Source: Bremia lactucae (lineage: Eukaryota; Oomycota; Peronosporomycetes; Peronosporales; Peronosporaceae). From it: DNA of 22,028 nt. The position numbers and the translations under genes are program-made. Below, in pieces: positions 6,735 through 16,520 of this stretch. The notes below the pieces were generated by a model that was given only the letters and a program-made list of their open reading frames with translations, was not told the DNA's origin and ran no database searches. Within the stretch, counting starts at the first letter, position 1. The number at the start of each line of letters is the position of its first letter. The stretch lies in the NCBI RefSeq assembly GCF_004359215.1, contig NC_090618.1:828360-850387 (forward strand), read 5' to 3'.

Positions 6735-7010
6735 ACAAATCTGTAATAAGGTATCAGTACGTAATGCAATGGGGCACCTCTTGCCAGTACGGCCTCAGTA
6801 GTAGCTAATTTACACTGGTAATATTGAAGGTAAGGTGCCTTCAAATACTTCACGTACACAACGTAAAAAGGAAGGGTTTTTAAGTTGCAACGAATTCTAA
6901 GCAACGAAAGGTCAATATTAATAGAGGAAAAATGCAAAACTGTATTAATATAATTAAGCTCCCACATATTGCTATCGTCTTTGACTGACTTAACATATTA
7001 ATCTACGAAT
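6735..7010 (-). repeat. Leader and partial 5' LTR of a third gypsy copy
   Basis: On the plus strand the blocks GGGGCAC (6771), AAGGTGCCTTC (6833), TACTTCACGTACAC (6847-6860) and AATGCAAAACTGTATTAAT (6931-6949) match, in order, the element B leader and LTR (2561-2725). The orientation is therefore minus. Only leader and inner LTR are present; no LTR start is visible, so it is truncated near 7010. Its counterpart of the 2574-2598 hairpin has lost pairing. A minus-strand frame 6967-6725 here is fortuitous. Confidence 0.6.
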
Positions 7011-7683
7011 GTATTGCTGCTCTCTGGTAGGTAATTAACCACACTAACAACGCTGGAGGGCCCAGCCATTGCCCACGGCTAGCAGCCTGGCTATGAAAGC
7101 CGGGCTGCCTTCTCGGATCTGATATAAATATGTCTTAACATGCAGAAAGTTGGGCGACACGCACAACCGTGTCTGGCCTGCAATTGAGACTTTTTATAAG
7201 CGCTCGCAGTTGGAGCACCGCGTATCCGTGACCCCATTAACGAGCCGGCAAGACATCGAGAGCTGCGCTTTGCCACCGCATTTGCTGGCTCTTGGTGCCC
7301 TGGGTCCTGTGGGTTGATTAAAAAGACGACCCCATTCCGGATGAGCTTGCGCTCCGTGAGTTGGGGCCGGCTGCGTTTCCCTGTCGAAAACCTAAGTAAT
7401 GCCATTGTGGCATTGAGTAAGGACCCAACTCTGAGGGTGAGCAGAAACGGCAGAGAGAGGTGCCCTGAATCCTGTCTGGCTCAATCTGCACCCATGCGAT
7501 TGCTTGTGTGAAGGAGGCTGATGCCGTAGCCGGAGTTTTCCGACGTCAAGTGATGGCGACGCAAGTAAGACGATGATCGCCCATTCTCGAAGTTTAGCAT
7601 GTGAACGGCGGAGGGCGAGGAGGTCTGTGCAAATGCCACCGAAGACGTATTAGTGGGGTCCTGTCCGCTGGATATGGAGTTGT

Positions 7684-8484
7684 TCAAAGGAGACAGCGCC
7701 ATTTCTGTTTTATATTTTCGGTCGAATAGCTAAGTCGTATTAGATCGGGACAGCACCGACGCCTATGGTGTGAGAACCAAAGGATTTCCACTCCACTTTT
7801 TTTTTCTAGAAGTCGTCGATCTTTTGAGGCCAAAATTGGACTGACTGAGGCCGACAGGGAAGAGGTACAGAAAGATGCAGCACCCAGTTGTTTCCTTCCC
7901 ACCAGCTGGTCGATGATGACCATAGGGTCGGTAGATGGTCCCGTGCGAGGATGTCCTCCAAACGAGATATGCAAGGTGACTTGCTGGTGATCCGAAGGTG
8001 GCGAGGGAAGAATTGCCTCTAACCATTGCTCTCGGTCCCCCCATGTGTGGGATACGTAGAAACGATCAATTCTGCTGGCTGCTGACCCCGCCCAATACGT
8101 GAAGTGGGTTGATGGCTCTCATTCCAAGCCGTCGTTCGGGTGAAGAACTAAATCTAGCGCATCGACTAGCTGACACATGTCACCGAGGGAATCCAAAGCT
8201 GGACTTTTAGTCCGACTAGCTGAGCGTATCCCCAGCCGGTCGAGAGAGGAATGTTGGACGCAGTTAAGATCTTCGGTTAGAATGACTGGGGCGGGGGACC
8301 GCTGCAACTCTTCCAGCCCCTCGAAAAAACAATTCCCTTCTGCGGCTATCAATTGGAATCCTGCAGACCGATAAGAGGAGGAGGAGCAGCCCTTTAAGTT
8401 TCCGATATGCTTAGGGACCCCTGGGTCAGGCGGTGGTCGGCGATAGGGCGCGCACCGTGTCTCTAAGTACTCCCAGGATCGCAA
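7684..8484 (-). pseudogene. LINE endonuclease domain (exonuclease-endonuclease-phosphatase fold)
   Basis: The minus-strand frame 8484-8119 includes EDLNCVQHSSLDRLG (about 8280-8236), matching the G-D-F/L-N...LDR block of LINE endonucleases with the leading Gly as Glu, and then LDSLGDMCQLVDALDL. The next frame contains IDRFYVSHTWGD (about 8070-8035), and the following one SDHQQVTLHISF (8005-7970), the usual SDH catalytic block. The N-terminal third of the domain seems deleted between 8426 and 8380. The enzyme nicks target DNA to prime reverse transcription. Frame changes show it is inactive. Confidence 0.6.
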
Positions 8485-8955
8485 ATGGACGTGCGGTGTT
8501 GCCCAGATCGGCTATATCCTGCTCCGCAACGACGATGGCTCCAAGCCCTCGAAGTTGAGCGTCAAAGCAACGGCAACGCGCAATTGGGTGCCGAATGTTA
8601 CCGCACTGTAGACATTGGAATTGGCGCCCAACGTTTGGGTGAGATACGATTAAAATGGCGCCAAACCACATGATTCTGACCACTCCTTGAGGGAAGTCGG
8701 GCACTCCGCTAAATGAAAAGTAAGTTTCCACGCCGTCGACGTTCTAGATGCCGGTGTGCACGTACCCATATCTTCCACTTCAAATGGGGTCTGGATTTTA
8801 TTACGAAGGGTCTCCGCAGCAGTACAGAAAGCACGTTTTGGTGGCGCCGGATACGACCCAATCAGATTGTAAAATGGACATGGACGGGGATCGAGCTCTT
8901 TCGAGCCACACATTCGATGATACGTCGGCCAGACCTGGCTTGGCCTCCTGCGCAT
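8426..8955 (-). pseudogene. LINE ORF1, gag-like with CCHC zinc knuckle
   Basis: Two minus-strand frames join by one slip near 8690. The first (8955-8650) holds AAETLRNKIQTPFEV and ASRTSTAWKLTFH, a conserved part of oomycete LINE ORF1. The second (to 8426) continues VRIMWFGAILIVSHPNVG and the knuckle CLQCGNIRHPIARC, a full CX2CX4HX4C. ORF1 proteins bind element RNA (family knowledge). The start codon is not determined. The frame slip within the core marks it as broken. Confidence 0.65.
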
Positions 8956-9090
8956 CCCGACAGGGTGCCACCGCAGTTACTTCATCGGGCGCGGAAGGTG
9001 TCTCACGGGTCGATCGACTGGATACGGGGACCGTTCTTCCTCGGAGAGTGAAGGGTCACTTCGGAATCACTCGAGGCCCCTCTTTTTGAT

Positions 9091-10038
9091 CACGACAGCG
9101 ATCTTCACGCCGCGTAAGTGAGTGAGATGAAGGCCCACCTCGGTGAGGGTCCGCTAGATTCCTGGCTTCACTGCATCAGGTGATGTACACAAGGGCATCG
9201 GACCAATTTGCAGTTAACAAGGCTCAATTTCATGTCGAGCAGCAACGTTACCCCGCTTGACCAAGGCAGAGCGAGTCGGATTAGTTACTTTATTTGAACA
9301 AGTTTGCATCCTCGGAAACCAAGGTGGAGAGGCGGAATCGAACACTCCTACTAGTGATCAGGGACCTGTACGTAACGAAATGGACATTCCTGGAGTTTGT
9401 TCGAAAACACATAAGCCGGCTTACATGAAAGCAAGCTCCTGAATTGGGTCAGTGGTTGGCTAAAGGAAAACAGGGTACTCAGACAGCTTCCTGGTGCTCT
9501 CCTGCTCCGTTACGATAAATGTACTCGCGTTTTATGTTTAATCCGGCTAAGTACCAGCCGGACACGGTTGCGAAGCTGACACAAGTTTGCGAAGCTTCCA
9601 CAAAGGGGCTTTTGGTTATGTTTACCGGGATGGGTCCGAAGATGAGTGGAAAATTTTCGAGGGCCTGGCGGAAGGATCTATAGCGTGTCGAACACTTCCG
9701 TCCTTCGTTCAGAGTATTATGGACTGTGATGAACGCTTTCGGCTGTTCAACACGATCCACGCACAGATGGAGGGGAGCTGGTAATGACGTTACAGCGTCA
9801 TCATCATATTCGAGTAAGTCAGCATAGTACTAACAGTATCATCGCTGCGATACTTGAATAGGCTGAATTGGTACGGGTCAACTTCCCAGCGCTTCATGCG
9901 CTAATAAGCCAGTTTAAACCGATTGTCTACGTCAAAGTACCAAAGTCGATCCATTTCTTTTTCTTGACTAGAGAAACGGACCAAAAGCATTAAAGTGTTG
10001 CTATTCCGTTTCGGGGCGGAAGCCTTCTCCGCGCCAAT
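9091..10038. other. No gene recognised (MULE 5' flank)
   Basis: Small frames occur (for example 9257-9442 and 9587-9784 on plus, 9760-9479 on minus), but none has a convincing ATG start or recognisable motif. One imperfect stem-loop, CCGGCT/AGCCGG, lies at 9544-9562. The 5' terminal inverted repeat of the MULE should be in here, but I could not find a partner for it downstream. Confidence 0.4.
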
Positions 10039-10271
10039 ATGGAGGAACATCAGCTTACCGTTGGAACGGAGTTTGCAAATGGGAAAAGCTGCCGCGAAGC
10101 AGTCAAAGCGACTGCCATCGCTGAACGGTTCGGGCTTACGGTGACCAAAAGTGACAAACGACGCTTCACAGTAGCTTGCGGGCAAGAAGGCTGCTCCTGG
10201 AGGCTGCACGCTGCAAAGCTTTTCGACGCACCAATGTTCACCATCAGGACTCTGCAAGACGAACACTCTTG

Positions 10272-10292
10272 CCAAGGTGTAACTCACCTTGG
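10272..10292. repeat. 8-bp-arm hairpin in the MULE DNA-binding domain
   Basis: CCAAGGTG and CACCTTGG flank a 5-nt loop. Isolated; it sits just before the frameshift at about 10316. Confidence 0.8.
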
Positions 10293-10530
10293 CCACCAAC
10301 AGGCATCAGTTTCTTGGTTGCGAGCGAAGTCGAGGCCCGGTTGCGTCACAACCCCCAGAACAGACCAAAGGAAATCATCTAAGACGGTTGCCGCGAGCGT
10401 GGGGTCACAAATTCATACAAGCAAGCTTGGAGAGGAAGAGCGAGGAGTATGAAAACTATTCATGGCTCCTACGAAAAAGCTTATGGTAATCTTCTGGCGG
10501 TTTATAGGCAAATTTGTTTGACAAACCCAG

Positions 10531-10609
10531 GTGAGGCCGTGGATGGCTGGTGTTCGTTTTATTTGCCTGCCAAAAAATCTCAATATTTTGCTGATGCAAT
10601 GACTAAAAG
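10531..10609 (+). other. Possible intron 1 of the MULE transposase
   Basis: GTGAGG follows the conserved TNPG, and the stretch ends GACTAAAAG, 79 bp later. Removing it brings TNPG close to the LFWRLFVAYQAS block, as in related transposases, where the gap is short. The frames do not join exactly (one base off), so either a nearby indel is present or the splice sites differ. Confidence 0.35.
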
Positions 10610-11276
10610 CGTTGCAGCGGTGTACACGACTGGGCCCGAGCATTATTTTGGCGCCTTTTTGTTGCCTACCAAGCGTCGATTGCGGGGGTTAGCTCTGAGT
10701 GCCGTCCATTACTGGGCCTTGATGGAACCCACATTAGATCAAAGTATTTGGGGACGCTCCTAGCGGCGACGGTTGTGGACAGTGGTGGCGCTCTCTTCCC
10801 GCTAGTAATGGCCGTCGTCGACGCTAAGAACGACGAGAACTGGCTTTGGTTTTTATCAGAGCTACGGACGCTTCTGGAAGCAAATGCTCCGAATATGCAG
10901 CGTCTGACCTTACTTTCCGACCGTCAGAAAGGGCTGATCGACGGAGTTCAAGAAATCTTTCCTCATGCATACCATGGCTTTTGCATGCGGCACCTAAGTG
11001 AAAGCTTTCGGAAGGCATTTAAAAATGTCTTATTGGTCAAGCTCTTGTGGCAGGCCGCCTATGCATTGACCGACGTGGAATTCGACGCAAGATGAGCGAG
11101 ATTGAAGAAATTTCAATTGAAGCTAAAGAGTCGATTGCGGGCATAGCCAAAAATCTTTGGGCCAACAGCGCGTTTGAGGGAGGAAGATTTGGACATCTGA
11201 CCTCCAATATCGCGGAATCGCTTAATAATTGGATTCTGGAAGCCCGTGAGCTCCCAATCGTAATGATGATGCAGCG

Positions 11277-11357
11277 GTAGGTTGCTGATGAAGTCTGTTG
11301 AATGGATTTGAACTACAGATTCTAACCGTTTGGAATATTCTTACACTTTGGGAAAAG
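11277..11357 (+). other. Intron in the MULE transposase (81 bp)
   Basis: The exon ...MMMQR breaks at CG|GTAGGT. The stretch ends GGAAAAG, and the next exon resumes G ATC CGC CAG CAG, giving R-I-R-Q-Q-L-M-V-W-F-D-E-R in frame. CTAAC (11322-11326) is a good branch-point candidate. Without removal the frame stops at once (TAG 11278-11280). Confidence 0.65.
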
Positions 11358-11590
11358 GATCCGCCAGCAGTTAATGGTCTGGTTCGATGAGCGGCGACGG
11401 AAGGTAGCTGAATGGCCTTCGCTACTTGTTCCTTCAGTTGAGAAAAAGGTTGGCACTGCCATCGAGCGCGTTAGGCACTACCTGGTTCTGCGTGCGGCTG
11501 ATCATGAATTCGAGGTGATATCATAGGACCGGAATTTGGCTGTTAATATTAGGCAACATGAGAGCTCGTGCAAGCGGTGGTAGATACAAG

Positions 11591-11667
11591 GTAAGCTTGA
11601 TCAGATAGAATTAGCAACGTATCCTTGATGACTTGTTCTATTAACAATAGCACATATATATCACCAG
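11591..11667 (+). other. Intron in the MULE transposase (77 bp)
   Basis: The exon ...IQG breaks at CAAG|GTAAGC. The stretch ends CACCAG and the frame resumes as FTCHHAAAALL, restoring the second half of the SWIM-like zinc motif. TATTAAC (11639-11645) is a branch-point candidate. Donor and acceptor are both canonical GT-AG. Confidence 0.7.
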
Positions 11668-11981
11668 GATTTACTTGTCACCACGCAGCAGCAGCGCTAC
11701 TATCGTGTTGAATGAATGTGAGGCAGCAAGCAAAAGAATGCTTTACGGTAGTTGCATACCGGCGCACGTACGCTCACTTGGCGATGAAAGCAATTAGGCT
11801 GATGTGTTAGAGGACGACGGGAAAAGTTCGTGTATCCCCACCGCGTACACGACGCCCACCGGGGATCCCAAAGAAGAAGCGCATGCGTAAAGAGGAGGAA
11901 GGCCTGGAGAAGCGTCCCGTGCATTGCGGCAGATGCGAACAACCTGGGCATTATAGCTCTACTTGTCGTGAGCGCATATGA

Positions 11982-13346
11982 ATCTTACTACGCTTTGGGA
12001 AAAGAGATTTGCCAGTATTTGATGCCTGATATATAGCCTGGGGCATTTTGGTCATTTGTGTCTTTTGAGAATATTGCCAATGTTTGAAACCTGTGTATGC
12101 TTCACTTTTTTTTAGGAGCGGTCGGATCTAGACGCGGGTGGGTGCAAAAGATGCAAAAACGTTAGTAGATCACAATTTTTTTAAAAATATATAAGCATTA
12201 CACCATGAGTTGTTGGGTATTTCGAATATTTCGGAAATATTGGAGTGTGGGCGTGTGCAATGGCTAATATCACTTTTGACAAACAAAATTAAAAAATGAG
12301 CAAAGGTTACCCCAGCATAGAGTTCAACTTCCCGGTTCTGCGCAAGCACCATGATGGGAACACCAACCATTGCATAGTCTCACCAGATGGCTTCCACGGA
12401 AAGGCATCAGGAAAGAGTAGTTTGGCATTCCGTCTAGTTCCAACAGGGGTTCTAGTTGCTTTAGAAGGAGACCGTTGATAAGCTCTTGGGTTGTAGAAGC
12501 AGAAAGGTGACGGCCTTCCAGTTGCCTTGGCGGTCTTTACAGCTAGCATAGTAGCCGCATTCCGGCTCGCAGGCCAGTATGACGTTGTGCTTCAAAGAAC
12601 CACAGCGGGAGACTGAATAATATTCCTTTTTTCGAACGAGAAAGACTCGTTAAAGTGATGCGATTATGCTGTGCGCAACGGTTTTCAGTGTATATATATA
12701 TATATAAACTTTAGGCCCAGGCGTAATGCCACATTTTCAAAATGTATTGTGGGTTAATAGCGAATGTATCAATTTAGATTACAGTTACATTTTACCAAAT
12801 TACCAAACAATAATTTTGTCCCGTTGCTTTTCTACACGTATTGTATACATATACAATGTAAACTCCGATTTACAAGAGATTGCCACTCAAACGCTAAATG
12901 AAGCGAGCATATAATCAGGCTTTTGGCTCGACTCGATTAAATTAATCATTCCCTATGGACAGTTTTTTTAAACAGTACTTTCTAGCAGACACCTGACGAC
13001 AGCTCAATCCCTCACTGTCTCTCGTGAGGCTAATACAAAAACGTAATCAAGGGTCTTTCGTCCTAACAGCTTTTTCAAAGTAATCACAACGCCATATATT
13101 GTATGGTGGACGGGCTAAATTGTTTTTCGAGACTAGGCGGATGGAACAGGTGGGCTATCCCTTAAAGCTGTTATTTGCCAAAATCCGCGAAAGTTACGCG
13201 GTTGGTGGGAGATAGCCGCGTGCGTAAAGAATGTACATCTTGTAACGCTAACCAGCGTATCTACTTGTTGCAGGTCGCTGGAGAGCACTCTGGAACAAAA
13301 GGAAGAAAATGACAATAAATTATCGAGAAACAGAATGGCATGTACG
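11982..13346. other. No intact gene; AT-rich, with a possible decayed minus-strand frame
   Basis: Nothing firmly recognisable. On the minus strand about 12600-12480 reads HNVILACEPECGYYASCKDRQGNWKAV, a protein-like stretch, and after one frame slip continues LLLKQLEPLLELDGMPNYSFL. This may be an old coding fragment of unknown family. A (TA)n run lies at 12690-12706, and ATTGTATA/TATACAAT at 12839-12856. The MULE 3' terminal repeat must lie in the first part but could not be identified. Confidence 0.35.
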
Positions 13347-14035
13347 CTATGCTGAGGCTGTTACGCGCTCTACGCTTTCGCGCTCGGGCAAATTCACGAA
13401 TTCCGTGAAAAATTTACCTGACCTGTAATATTTGCAATACTCCATTAAGTTGACGTTTCGTCTAAGTAGCCATTTACCCTTCACGTACCTCCACGTTGCC
13501 AAAATGCCACTTGTAAGTGAAGTGATGGCAATAATTGTGCGCAGTATCATCGCATCAACGCGAGAACCAAAGCAGAACTTGTTCCTGCACCATATTGAAG
13601 CAATTAGAAAGAGTGTAACTATAAACGCACAGCTAGACTTGTCATTCGCCTCGTGTCTTGACTGGACACCTACGCGAGAGCTTCCCCGTGTACGCCAATT
13701 GAAAGGCTAGAAAGAGGCAGAGACCGCCGCGAATTTCTATATACATGCCCTTAATCCCGAGCGCATACACGAGTGCCATGTTGATTATAGTGCTTGAGAT
13801 ATCAATGTACGAGCTTACGTCGGCCACGGCAAGAGCGTACCAAGGTATCTTTCGTCCACCGAGATAGTAGACCTCTAAACATTATTGGTCTCTGATGATA
13901 CAGACACTTTGATCGCAACAAAACATGCTTGCGCTGCTCTTTTCGAGTAAAGTAGAGACCCACGATCATCACGGAGAAGAGGTAGATGACACATAGTGAC
14001 AGATCGAGCAGTTCGAACTCCACGACGAGGCCCAT
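13347..14035 (-). pseudogene. Sodium:solute symporter (SSF family) N-terminal fragment
   Basis: The ATG at 14035 opens MGLVVEFELLDLSLCVIYLF and then VMIVGLYFTRKEQRK, a first membrane segment. After a frame change near 13860 it reads YYLGGRKIPWYALAVADVSSYIDIS, ALVYALGIKGMYIEIRGG and LAFQLAYTGKLSRRCPVKTRGE, classic SSF segments 2-3 with the IP.W..A...S...DIS signature. A TGA (13644-13642) stands where Trp is expected (GEW). The remnant resumes at 13550; across a 66-bp GT-AG candidate intron (13488-13423) it reads ATW|RSGKFFTEFVNLPE. Family members have about 13 membrane segments and 500-600 residues, so only the first third remains. SSF proteins import sugars, amino acids or other solutes with sodium; the substrate cannot be told. 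Confidence 0.7.
13423..13488 (-). other. Candidate 66-bp intron in the SSF pseudogene
   Basis: The minus-strand donor GTACGT (13488) and acceptor TTACAG (13423) bound 66 bp. Removal joins ILATWR to SGKFFTEFVNLP, restoring the usual G-x-GKFF-x-EF block of SSF proteins in place of an unrelated insert. The length is a multiple of three, so the frame is kept either way. Confidence 0.5.
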
Positions 14036-14308
14036 GACGACTATGCTTTTCGAGATGAGTGGAGTTTTGTTGTCACTATTTATAGACTTTCGCAGGTACG
14101 AATTTAGATTTTGCTATCGCTTTTTGATTTTTCGAAGCTATGACAAGTAATCAGATCATCGATAGTCACGGATAAAAATCTCCGTACAGTACTTTAAATA
14201 ATTGTTGCCTGCTCATTTAAAGAATGAATAATCTTACGAGATTGTTTTATTAGAGCAGTTTGGGGTACGCCAAAAAGCACGCGACGTGTTTAATTATGGT
14301 GTTTGTAA

Positions 14309-14572
14309 GTGGACGTTTACCATGCCAGCACAAGACAAATGCTTTTAAACATTTCAGCGTGTAGCAAGCACGAAGAAATCACTCATCGCTCTATTCAAAC
14401 CGACAATGACTGTCTCTTCAAGGTTCAACGGACGCGCTCCACGAGGAAGACGACAGATGCGACAGACACGAACGAAAGTTTCTCGCAAGATTTCCAAGTG
14501 GCCCACATCGCGTACGTGATTACGGCTGCGCTACAAGCAGGCGAACGTATCCGCTTTCGCCTGTCTCGATAG
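14309..14572 (+). other. Unrecognised open frame, 78-87 residues
   Basis: Open on the plus strand with an ATG at 14339 (MLLNISACSKHEE) and stop TAG at 14570-14572. Polar, Thr/Arg-rich middle (TRSTRKTTDATDTNESF) and a short hydrophobic stretch VAHIAYVITAAL. No motif I recognise, no signal peptide. A minus-strand frame overlaps it (14688-14425) without an ATG start. It could be a small gene, an exon, or chance. The remaining interval 14036-14860 shows nothing else. Confidence 0.25.
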
Positions 14573-14860
14573 CAACGTGCCATCGCATGGTGGACACAAG
14601 AGCTCCTTAAGGGGCTGCCATAGCGTCCTCGACTCTCTCTTGCTATTACGAAGCTGTTATCGGCACAAATAACGACATTCTGCAACAATAAGAAATGCTC
14701 TTCTTAACTTCGATGCTTTAGTGTCTCATAGACAACCGAGTATTTTGTTAAATCTATTGTGCACTGTGCAGCTAAATTACACCAAAGGCTGAAGGCGCTC
14801 CTTCGTCTGGTATCGCTTCAAACGTCGTAAGCGTCAAGACATCTGGCGTAACTAGGAGTA

Positions 14861-15526
14861 TTACACGTAATTAATCGGAATCATGCGAGGTCGCTGGGTC
14901 CAGGCAGCGCATGGATACTCTAGCCTAACGTCCTCGGCTTTGCGCTTTCTCGAGTGCTCTTGATCCTCCTCGTCTCTCTCTTCCTTGGGCTCCCAGCGTA
15001 CCATTGACCGACGACGCGAGCCTAAAATGATGTTTGTCTCCCGTGCGTGGCGCTTGATGATGCCATCCGGGATCCCAGCGACCTGAAGCAAGCGAGTGCG
15101 CTGGTCGGGCGTAAAGCGGTGGACGCCCTCGACGCCCTCGGCCATCTCGCCCACTTGCGTTGTCCACGTAAACTCCGGGACTTGGGCAAGGCCAATGGAC
15201 GGGCCACCTTTGTTGGACACGGCACTACCGCCTAAGCCAATACCAAACTCGTGCACTGTGATGGTCGCCCACCTCACGCTTTTCTTGGGCTTTGCGAGTG
15301 TTTTAGATTGAATAGCATTGTATTTCTGGCGGTCGCTATGCCTTTGGGTTTTCTGAGCAATAGCGACGCGATCGGTGGATGTCGATGCACTACGTCCACT
15401 CGATGTGTCGTGGGGAACTGTTGTATACGAGGATACTGCTGTCGTGTGCGTGAGGTTGCTATCTTGTCTCGTAGTATGGGAACTCATGGGCTCTCGTGGC
15501 GTCGCTGCTGTTAACGTGACAGTCAT
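14861..15526 (-). CDS. Uncharacterised stramenopile-type conserved protein, 221 residues
   Basis: The ATG at 15526 opens MTVTLTAATPRE; the stop TAA is at 14863-14861. The first 90 residues are Ser/Thr-rich and look disordered. The core at about residues 88-185 reads KPKKSVRWATITVHEFGIGLGGSAVSNKGG, then PSIGLAQVPEFTW, and ends in a helical RTRLLQVAGIPDGIIKRHARET. This resembles a family of unknown function abundant in stramenopiles, marked by S-V-R-F/W...V.E...LG.....S.GPPI.L. The tail is highly charged (KEERDEEDQEHSRKRKAED), which may suit a nuclear protein (inference). It is the only frame of its size here without lesions. The frame is open a few codons upstream of the ATG, but no earlier ATG is seen. 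A second, shorter frame (15915-15646) lies upstream on the same strand. Confidence 0.65.
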   Translation of the reverse strand: MTVTLTAATPREPMSSHTTRQDSNLTHTTAVSSYTTVPHDTSSGRSASTSTDRVAIAQKTQRHSDRQKYNAIQSKTLAKPKKSVRWATITVHEFGIGLGGSAVSNKGGPSIGLAQVPEFTWTTQVGEMAEGVEGVHRFTPDQRTRLLQVAGIPDGIIKRHARETNIILGSRRRSMVRWEPKEERDEEDQEHSRKRKAEDVRLEYPCAAWTQRPRMIPINYV

Positions 15527-15645
15527 TTTTGTTTGATGTGACACTGGCGTCCGCTACTCGTCCACTTCCTCCACGGCAGATAGTACCACCATTTTTTTCC
15601 CCTCTGGCTTGACAAACGGCATAAAACACCGGAATTTATTATAAG

Positions 15646-15915
15646 CTACCAGTGATTACATGTTTTCCATGCAGGTCTCTTAAAACCTCGGGTGACGTCG
15701 TGGGCTATCCACTGCCGCCCGTGGTCTTTGCTTAAAGCATGTGAGTAGCTTCTTTGAGTCGCTCCCGACGATTTAAGGGTTCCACCTAAGTACTTGTACA
15801 CAGCCATTGCTTTGCAACAGCTGGGCAAGAGATCGTGCATGTAGTTACGTAGCTCTACAATAAACGGTGCAACTTTGATAATTAGATAACGAAGGTTTCC
15901 CCACACGCGAAACAT
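15646..15915 (-). CDS. Hypothetical protein, 89 residues
   Basis: A genuine ATG at 15915 opens MFRVWGNLRYLIIKVAPFIVELRNYM; the stop is at 15646. The N-terminus is mildly hydrophobic, followed by DLLPSCCKAMAVYKYLGG and a basic end. No family is recognised. It lies 119 bp upstream of the 221-residue gene on the same strand. The length is only a little above what chance frames reach, so it may not be a gene. Confidence 0.25.
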   Translation of the reverse strand: MFRVWGNLRYLIIKVAPFIVELRNYMHDLLPSCCKAMAVYKYLGGTLKSSGATQRSYSHALSKDHGRQWIAHDVTRGFKRPAWKTCNHW

Positions 15916-16520
15916 TCGTCTAAATTATAAATTCTGGAAACATAAGGCGTCAGCATACAATCTAATTGTTGCTCTCTCGATTACTGTCATTTTGTTACGC
16001 AAGAGCAGGCTCTTGCACTATGTCTTAGTTCCAATAAACAGCTGCTTTGTGGCAGCAGATAACCACCAATCATCATCGCGAGAATTTTAATGACGATTAT
16101 CAGCGTAAATCTTTGTAAAACTTATGTATCCAGTTTTACCACAAGGCTCTTCTTACATCCGATAAAATTATTGGCAAACTGCGCGATCCAAACAAATGAA
16201 AGGTAAGTTTTGTGCACCGCGTAAAAAGCTCAGCAACAATTCATAGTTTCAACGAAACTTAGACTCCCCGTAAGCAATATCCCCGAACCAAATGAAAAAT
16301 TTGCGCATGCCATTAGAAGCAAGCTGCGAAGGTAATTTGCCTTGCAAGTAATCATAATATCGATCGGATACACTATTGGATGCAGTACTTACAATTTAAG
16401 AGAATCCAAATGTTTGTCATACTCGAAATAGTGGATGCTTGTCGTCATACTTAAACAATAATCGAAGTCAATAACCCAGCGAATCTGTACCCCGCCTTTG
16501 CCTAAAATCTTAACGAAAGC
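15916..16520. other. No gene recognised
   Basis: AT-rich sequence with no frame, motif, repeat or RNA structure that I can support. Confidence 0.5.

Larger units (their letters stand above)
3012..6735 (+). mobile_element. Ty3/gypsy element A, 3' half (RNase H, integrase, chromodomain, PPT, 3' LTR)
   Basis: Plus-strand order: RNase H tail (3012-3180), integrase (3376-4130), post-integrase region (4440-4992), chromodomain remnant and C-terminus (5120-5432), a minus-strand open frame (6188-5707), a polypurine tract (6347-6359) and an LTR start at 6360. This is the expected 3' layout of a chromodomain-bearing gypsy element plus one antisense frame. Reverse transcriptase and everything upstream should resume left of the nested element B, outside the window. 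The pol sequence carries many stops and frameshifts, more than elements B or C, which suggests an older copy. The outer LTR end near 6730 is an estimate. Confidence 0.75.
7011..9090 (-). mobile_element. LINE (non-LTR retrotransposon) remnant
   Basis: Minus-strand pieces in order are ORF1 with a CCHC knuckle (8955-8426) and an apurinic-type endonuclease domain (8484 to about 7763), then an unassigned stretch down to about 7090. No reverse transcriptase motif is visible, so the 3' two thirds of a normal LINE is missing. The G+C-rich composition differs from the AT-rich flanks. The 7090-7405 frame may be linker sequence after the endonuclease, but I could not confirm this. No poly-A tail or target duplication was found. 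Confidence 0.65.
10039..11981 (+). pseudogene. MULE (MuDR-type) transposase pseudogene with introns
   Basis: The ATG at 10039 opens a MuDR-type DNA-binding domain: SCREAVKATAIAERFGL, CGQEGCSWRLHA and DEHSC (10090-10275). The RNase H-like core follows: first Asp in CRPLLGLDGTH (10697-10729), then NDENWLWF, second Asp in LLSDRQKG (about 10912-10935), and the Glu in SNIAESLNNW (11206-11235). A SWIM-like region has SSCKRW (first Cys lost) and, across an intron, TCHHA. The tail has YRRTYA, a basic PPGIPKKKR and a CCHC knuckle CGRCEQPGHYSSTC (11925-11966), with a stop at 11979-11981. Lesions: frameshifts near 10316 and 11092, TAA 10380-10382, TAG 11524-11526 and 11581-11583. A cut-and-paste DNA transposase, now dead. 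Confidence 0.85.

Noticed and set aside
8713..9089. Overlapping plus-strand frames of about 112 codons
   Set aside because: They are antisense to LINE ORF1, which has clear motifs on minus.
9901..10299. Minus-strand frame of 132 codons
   Set aside because: Shadow of the MULE DNA-binding domain encoded on plus.
11327..12016. Near-repeat CTTTGGGAAAAG at 11346-11357 and 11994-12005 with loosely similar flanks
   Set aside because: Only 12 bp are identical; the first copy forms the 3' end of an intron. Too weak to call a duplication or a target site.
9091..12150. Terminal inverted repeats of the MULE
   Set aside because: I searched the flanks by eye for long inverted matches and found none; decay may have removed them.
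12690..12706. (TA)n run as a promoter or origin signal
   Set aside because: A simple microsatellite with no gene start placed to use it.
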